This document shows, piece by piece, positions 58,303 through 64,000 of a stretch of DNA of 64,000 nt (its first letter is position 1; the number at the start of each line of letters is the position of its first letter). A program made the position numbers and the translations under genes. Under the pieces are notes generated by a model. The model did not search any database, was not told the DNA's origin, and saw only the letters and a list, made by a program, of their open reading frames with translations. Origin of the DNA: Theropithecus gelada (Eukaryota > Chordata > Mammalia > Primates > Cercopithecidae); contig NC_037672.1 in NCBI RefSeq assembly GCF_003255815.1, forward strand, positions 102,841,530-102,905,529. Reading direction: 5' to 3'.

Positions 58303-59788
58303 ACCTTCCAGAGACACAACCAATAATTTTGCTCATCCAGAGCCAATAATGTTGTCTTCCACACTCTAGGTTGACAGTCTGTTCTTGAAATGAAGTTGTC
58401 AATATTATACCCATCAGTCATCACCAAAACTTGTCACAGCTAAGATGGTGCAGCTGAAGTGTTTTTCATGCTTTTAGGATAACAGCCTTTCTCCTAAACT
58501 AATGTTTTCTCATTGCAATAAAAGAAAAACAAGCCCATAAAAGTTTGCTTCTGAAAATGAATATGAATAATTCCTCAAAGCTGGCTTGCACATACCACCT
58601 TGTTTTCACCAGCTGTTTTCTATTTCCACTGTTAGGAATTGGGACTGTGGTTTATTTTAATGCAAAAGAGGTGTTGATTCCATTACAGGAGTGGTTCCCA
58701 TGTATTATGACAGAATCAGCAGGAAAGCCTATTCTACTCTTTAGGATAAAAACACTCAGGACTTAGTCATTTAAGATGTTTCTTTTGCTGTGAAGATTCA
58801 AAATGTAAAAGATGAGTTACAGTTGGAAAAATTTAGTAGAAATACAACACGTACTATTACCTTTAGACTGTCAAATTCCCAGAATAACAGACCTATCAGT
58901 CCACTGTAACTAAACGGGATGTCTGAGCATCCCATCTTTCACTGAGTCTCCCATATCAACCTCCCCAGCAGAGCTGGTTGGCACTGTTGCCTATTGCCCT
59001 CCTCTTGCAATGACTAAGGGAGACAATTAGGAGAATATAAGGTAAAACAAAACCCTTTTTTTTGATATAACATGTTTTTTTAAAAAATTATATAACTCAT
59101 GCTACTTCCACCTCATCCTCTACACGTGGGGGCTCTCATGTGAAAGCAGAAAATTATTAGCAGAGCAAATCATAAGCAGTAGTTAAGACATCAGAAACCA
59201 CCCAGACAGCTCTGATCACTTTTGTTCTTTCTGGCAGATGGGTTAAATTCCAATAGCCGTAATGCCTGTGTCCTATGCCCTCTTTAAGAAATCTACTTGA
59301 TGCAAAGTACTCTATTAACCATTTTCAATTGTAGCACACACAAGAGAGCTGGATAGTCTTCGAATACAGCCTCTGTAGGCAGGCTGCTGACAACACTCCT
59401 CCTTCCTTACATTCCTCCATCCTTTCTGGCTCACTCCTTCATCAACTTCTTCCTGCTCTCCCATTCCTAGGAGGGAGTCTTGTTTTCAATTAAAGAAGAA
59501 AAATAGTTTCTAGCCCCTGATTGTCCTTCTCAGAGCATTTTGGGACAAGAACAACTGCTCATCATCTGTGGGAAATGGTTTTATTAAAGAGATTGGGGAG
59601 CATTGATTCAATTCAGTAGACAAGATAAGTCAAAATTACCATGAGCTATATTAGTGCACTTACTGTTCCAGACTGTGAAAGGAACTGTGAGGATCCTCAC
59701 TCAGAGGCCACATGAAGGCAATGAAGGAAACCACAATTACCTCCCTGAAGATCTCTCACCAGGACTGTAATTGGGCATGCCACGAGGT

Positions 59789-59834
59789 ACTCAGTGTTAG
59801 CTGCAGTGAGAACTCAGTGTTAGCTGCAGTGATG
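59789..59834. repeat. 23-bp tandem duplication
   Basis: Two copies of a unit beginning actcagtgttagctgcagtg lie at 59789-59811 and 59812-59834. It sits inside a short ORF without changing any known gene. Confidence 0.95.
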
Positions 59835-60640
59835 AACAGCCAGCCTGTCATTGCATGTACAGGAACCATCCTGGAACTAAAAGTCTTGGTGACTTCTGAA
59901 TCCATATCTCATAATGTAATCAATAAAATCCTTCACTATGACCCGCCAAATGCTGCAGACATTACTAAGAAGCATAAATGATGCCTTGCATTAGATTCTA
60001 ACATCTCCACAAAGGAGAAAATGGAATTCTCTGATTTCGCCATTTACAAAACCTATAGACAAGGGGAAAAAACCTACCCCCACTCCCCAGTTGGGACAAC
60101 CTCCTACTACAGACCTATTGTCTTTTATTTCCTCTCCTTCTCAAACTAGCTTTTATTTGGGAGGCACACCATGTCAAGTACAGACTTCTTTAAAAATCTA
60201 TTCTGATTTTCTTTTAAATTGGTGCTACATTAAAGAATCAGCAACATTAAGTATATTATGCAGCGTTGTGGCTCTTTACAGCTTAAGGAGAGAAAGCCCC
60301 ACATTTCCAGCACTTTCAATTTCTCACCTTCCCTCGTGAGAACCCAAATTCTAAATTAGGTCCTCACCTAATCTGAATCCCAGACCAAAAGACCGCTTAG
60401 AAATGCTTAATGAATTAGAAGCATCATGAATTTTTTATCCAAAACTACAAGCTTGAAAAAGATAACTTAGATCACAGATCCAATCATGTGGACTTTTCTT
60501 AGAAACAGCGAACCATATTCTCTTGGAGAAAAGGGCTTAAAACCAGCCCAGGGTAGGTTATAACCTCCTCTGTAGTCACGACTGAGTTGACCAACAGTGG
60601 CAACTTTATAAAAGAAAATGAAGATGTAAACTGAGCACAG

Positions 60641-61140
60641 TGAGCCAGATTCTCCCTCAAGAATTTGAGCTGTAAGGCAGACTAAATAACAAATATGACG
60701 AGGGGTACAAGAAGCAGAAGCAGTAGCATGTAGAATTGGGTCATGCAGCCATAATGGGCATGTGCTGATGAAACCACTTAGGTTTAGTAGGAAATACTGC
60801 TAAGCACTCATGAAGAACATGCAGATTGGACGAAAGTCCCAGCCTGCCTGCCACTGGCATGCAAGCACACTGTCCCAAGGCCCTGGGGGTTGACATGCCT
60901 TGCCTGTGGCTTCTGGCTCCCAACTGGACCATCAGAGGACCTAACAACAGGACCAGAACACCTGCCACCTGCACTCAAGATGCCGCATCCACCACAGTCT
61001 GAACAGGCACACTATCTGGGGGCCTGAGAATAGGACTGCACTGCCTGGCGCCACCATCACCACCCACACAACCTACCAACGTTGGGACTGGCCCTCCTGG
61101 CCTGCTACTACCACTGCTGGAAACCACACAAGCCACCTAC
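60641..61140 (+). mobile_element. L1 5' UTR-like segment (GC-rich), joined to an L1 3' end
   Basis: GC-richer DNA with repeated cctgcc/cacctgc motifs has the style of an old primate L1 5' UTR (compare the antisense 5' UTR at 23300-24775). It joins without ORF1 or most of ORF2 to L1 3' sequence at 61141. The 77-codon minus-strand ORF inside it is not supported. Confidence 0.5.
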
Positions 61141-61800
61141 CATATGACCCAGCAATCCCAGTACTGGGGATTTATCCAAAGGAAAGAAAAGAAAATCAGT
61201 ATCTCAAAGGGACACCTGCACTCCCATGTGTTTTGCAGCACTATTCACAATAGCAACAACACAGAATCAACCTAAGTGTCCATCAGTGTATATATGGGTA
61301 AAGAAAAAATATACACATACACACACACACACAAAATGGAATATTATTTAGCCATAATAAATCCTGTTATTTGCAGCACCATGGATGGAACTGGTGGTCA
61401 TTATGTTGTGTGGAATAGCCAGGCATAGAATAACAAATGTTGCATGTATTCACTCATATGTGGGAGCCAAAACAGTTGATCTTATGGAGGTAGACAGTAG
61501 GATAATAGTTACCAGAGGCTGGAAGGGTGTGTGGACGGGAGGAAGGGATTAAGAGAGGTTGGTTAATGGGCACAAACATACTGTTAGAAAAGTAAGCTCT
61601 AGTGTTCGACAGCACAGTAGGTGACTACAGTTAGCAATATATTGTATATTTCAAAATAGAAGATTTGAAATGTTCCCAACACAAAAGTGTTCAATATCAT
61701 AAATAACCTCGCTTGATAATCATGTTTTCTATGCATGTATCAAAATATCACATGTGCCCCCTAAACATGTATAAATACTATGTAGCAGTTGAGAAAAACA
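61141..61800 (+). mobile_element. L1 3' end (L1PB/L1MA age)
   Basis: Starts at ccatatgacccagcaatccc (61140-61159) from the ORF2 C-terminal region. It runs through tttagccataataaatcctg near 61349 and the 3' UTR with aggctggaagggtgtgtgga near 61515, and ends near 61800. A CA microsatellite lies at 61319-61334. Confidence 0.8.
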
Positions 61801-62322
61801 TGTAGACTTAAAGGAGAGGAAGCGTCTTACTTTTTAAATTTCCAGTTCTAGTTTCTACATGACTTTGCTCTATTTTGTTTTCTATTCCTAATGTATACAT
61901 TCTACTTTAAGTGGGCTTTCATTTCTTCCAAGCAATAAACTTTAAAAAAAAATTGGATTATAACTGGTCCAAGTTACCAATTCACATATAAGGACAATTT
62001 GTGTACTAATTGAGAATGAAACCACTACAAAACTAGAGGTAGAAATATCCTTCACATAATTGGTGTTTCCCATTTTTTTAATGCACTAGGGAGTAACAAA
62101 AGTCCCACCACATTTCCAATTTCTCCCTATCACCACTTCCAAGAAGTCCAGTGTTGTGAAACTTCTGGACCATATAAATCATATACTAAAGTCCCTGGAT
62201 TAACAGTCACATTTAACTTTACTGGTTGAAGCTCCAGTGCCTACTCCCGTGATTCCAACAAATCTTTTGAGAAAAAGTTTATTTTATTTTTTCATCATTC
62301 CATTCATTTTTTCAACCCTTAG
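61801..62322. other. Intergenic, no recognised feature
   Basis: Nothing supported. Confidence 0.45.
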
Positions 62323-62630
62323 AAATCCTGCATGATGGCTTATGCCTGTAATCCCAACACTTTGGGAGGCCAAGGCAGGCAGATCACTGGAGCCCAGGGG
62401 TTCGAGACTGGCCTGGTCAACATGGTGAAACCTCATCTTTACTAAAAATACAAAAAAATTAGCAAGGCAAGGTGGCATGTGCCTTTAGTCCCAGCTACTT
62501 GCAAGGCTGAGGTAGGAAGATCACCTGAGCCCAGGAAGCCAAGGCTGCAGTGAGCCATGATCACCACTGCACTACAGTCTGGGTGGCACGACTGAGACCC
62601 TGTCTCCAAAAGAAAGAAAAAAAGTAAAAG
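62323..62630 (+). mobile_element. AluJ-like
   Basis: A diverged full-length Alu starts near 62328 with gcatgatggcttatgcctgt and has an A-rich, G-interrupted tail at about 62609-62630. A short agaaatc match flanks it at about 62321 and 62629. High divergence suggests AluJ. Minus-strand ORFs here are Alu read-through. Confidence 0.85.
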
Positions 62631-62639
62631 AAATCTCAA

Positions 62640-63044
62640 AGATGCTCAATGTCTCAAAAATTACCAACTTCTTCTTTCATGGCCCATATTGAGAAAAATG
62701 ACATAAGAAATTTTGGGTACAATCAAGATGGAACATTATCAAGCTTGGGGAAGCACTGGTTTTATGTTTCTTCTTTTCCCACCTACTCACACATATACCT
62801 GTGTTCGCTCCCTTTTCATCATGCCTCGTTTGGCTGGTGAACTATTCCTACTCACATGAACCCACCACTGTCTTGTTACTTGTCATGTCTTCCTTTACTT
62901 TTTCTTATTAGGAGGTCCTGCTTGTTTTATTTCTTCTTTCTCTGTAAATCTCTTGAGTTTTCCCTCTTGGTGTTTCTCCAGCACATTTTTGTATCCTTAT
63001 TTGTATCCCTAATGTGATGGACATCTTCCATATTCCATGATGTT
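62640..63044. other. Intergenic, no recognised feature
   Basis: The ORF at 62649-62840 is not supported. Confidence 0.45.
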
Positions 63045-63205
63045 CAGGAAAATGAACTAGACTGAGACTGAAGGCACGTGTATCAATCCCAGCTCTGCCA
63101 CCAGTTGTATGATCTTATCCCTTACTTTTCTCGTCTCTACAATGATGAAGGGTTGAAGCAGATGATCTCCAAAAGCCTTCCTTCTTAATTTCTGTAACTT
63201 CATAA
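63045..63205 (+). mobile_element. MIR-like fragment
   Basis: The order of parts resembles MIR: gaaggcacgtgtatcaatcc near 63070, cagctctgccaccagttgta near 63090, then cttttctcgtctctacaatg near 63125. The end is diverged. Confidence 0.65.
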
Positions 63206-63824
63206 TAACATTTCTTCCAAAAGGAAAAACCTTTTTAAAATGTTTCTCCCATGACTATGTCTTATCTTTGTATTTCCAGTACTTAATACTGAATATTTGG
63301 AGGATGCCCAATAAACACCTGTTAAGTGAGCATATCACCCCTGGCACTGATTTGTGGCATGAGCTTCAGTAATGTTACATTTCATTATCATTAGTGCAAC
63401 AAAATGGAAAAATGTACATTCTCCATAATTCCAGGTGGTAGAGGTGAGCAGAATAACCTGAAAAGAATATCCTCCATAAAAGAAGTCAAACTGATAGAAC
63501 TCTACCAAATTTTCAATGGGTCTGCAGGTCATGGAAGGGTTTTGTGTCAGAGGCATGGGCATTTAGAAGGTGGCAGAGTCTAAAGGTACAGGCAAACGTT
63601 GGAAGACTGTGATGTGATCTCTTCCTATAACCCTTCACATCTTCAGTAATATTACTAAATTCACAAAATCATTGACTGGACTTTCATGGAAAATGACATA
63701 GTGAAAGTTTTCATGTTGGCTGGCGTAGGCTGGATTGTAATGGTATCAACATGCTAAGATTGATGATGATTAGAGATGACCATAAGAAAAATGGAATTGG
63801 GAAGTCATAGAAGTTACGTGGTGA
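63206..63824. other. Intergenic, no recognised feature
   Basis: Short ORFs only, none supported. Confidence 0.45.
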
Positions 63825-64000
63825 ATACACATACACAAAAAGTAGCATATTCAGCACTATGCACAATAACAAAGAGAGGGTATCAACCCAAGTGTCCATC
63901 AGTGGATGAATGGATGAAGGAAATGTGTTATACACACAATGCAATACTATTCAGCCATAAAAAATGAATGAGGTGTCATTTGCAGCAACATGGATGGAAC
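63825..64000 (+). mobile_element. Old L1 3' region, cut by the window edge
   Basis: ORF2 C-terminal-type sequence (agtgtccatcagtggatgaa near 63890, tactattcagccataaaaaa near 63945) continues past the end of the window. It belongs to a 5'-truncated or diverged L1. Confidence 0.7.

Larger units (their letters stand above)
57903..60640. other. Intergenic, no gene supported
   Basis: About 2.7 kb hold short ORFs (57903-58148, 58545-58766, 59712-59981 and 60091-60339) that show no domain. They contain the second copy of the 50-bp repeat at 58253-58302 and a 23-bp tandem duplication at 59789-59834. No transposon was recognised. Confidence 0.5.

Overview
The window is primate genomic DNA, most likely from a non-human catarrhine. 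The exons at 3817-3954, 6734-7088 and 9627-11098 are the last three coding exons of TET2, the 5-methylcytosine dioxygenase. They are followed by its 3' UTR of about 3.2 kb. The repeats (AluY, AluS, L1PA, MaLR LTR, MIR, L2, Tigger) are those of a catarrhine primate. The TET2 protein differs from human TET2, as I remember it, at about a dozen positions, and there is a run of 95 Ns inside an AluY. Together these suggest a draft assembly of a monkey or ape rather than the human reference. I cannot name the species.

Layout. 1-3816 is the 3' part of TET2 intron 8, filled by an old sense-strand L1M that carries an Alu. 3817-3954 is exon 9, with the HxD iron-binding motif. Intron 9 holds a solo MaLR LTR, an AT-rich tract, a hAT relic and a (CA)n tract close to the exon 10 acceptor. 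6734-7088 is exon 10. Intron 10 holds an L1 3' fragment split by the gapped AluY. 9627-11098 is the terminal coding exon, with the Q-rich low-complexity insert, His1881 and Arg1896. The 3' UTR runs to about 14340 and carries several polyadenylation signals and many seed matches for miR-29, miR-101, miR-26 and miR-22.

From 14340 to the end no further host gene is visible. The rest is intergenic DNA in layers of transposons. 16401-24775 is a full-length old L1 in antisense, broken by three Alus and a truncated L1PA. 25083-25401 is a Tigger MITE. 28167-28285 is a 7SL RNA pseudogene. 28790-39000 is an L1M with another L1M inserted in it (itself holding an Alu) and a complete 6.4-kb L1PA with a 16-bp target-site duplication. 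41324-50059 is a 5'-truncated L1PA with a complete 6.1-kb L1PA inside it. 51807-52222 is a MaLR LTR. 52260-52730 is L2. 52830-53945, 61141-61800 and 63825-64000 are L1 3' ends. Most short ORFs in the intergenic part are L1 ORF1/ORF2 debris or read-through of Alu DNA.

TET2 is the only functional gene here. I found no new defence, CRISPR-like or operon-like system. The observations of most interest are structural: nested L1s with clean target-site duplications, two template-switch-like inverted repeats, an L1 whose 5' UTR joins directly to its 3' end, a non-Alu 7SL pseudogene, and a mis-sized assembly gap in a TET2 intron.
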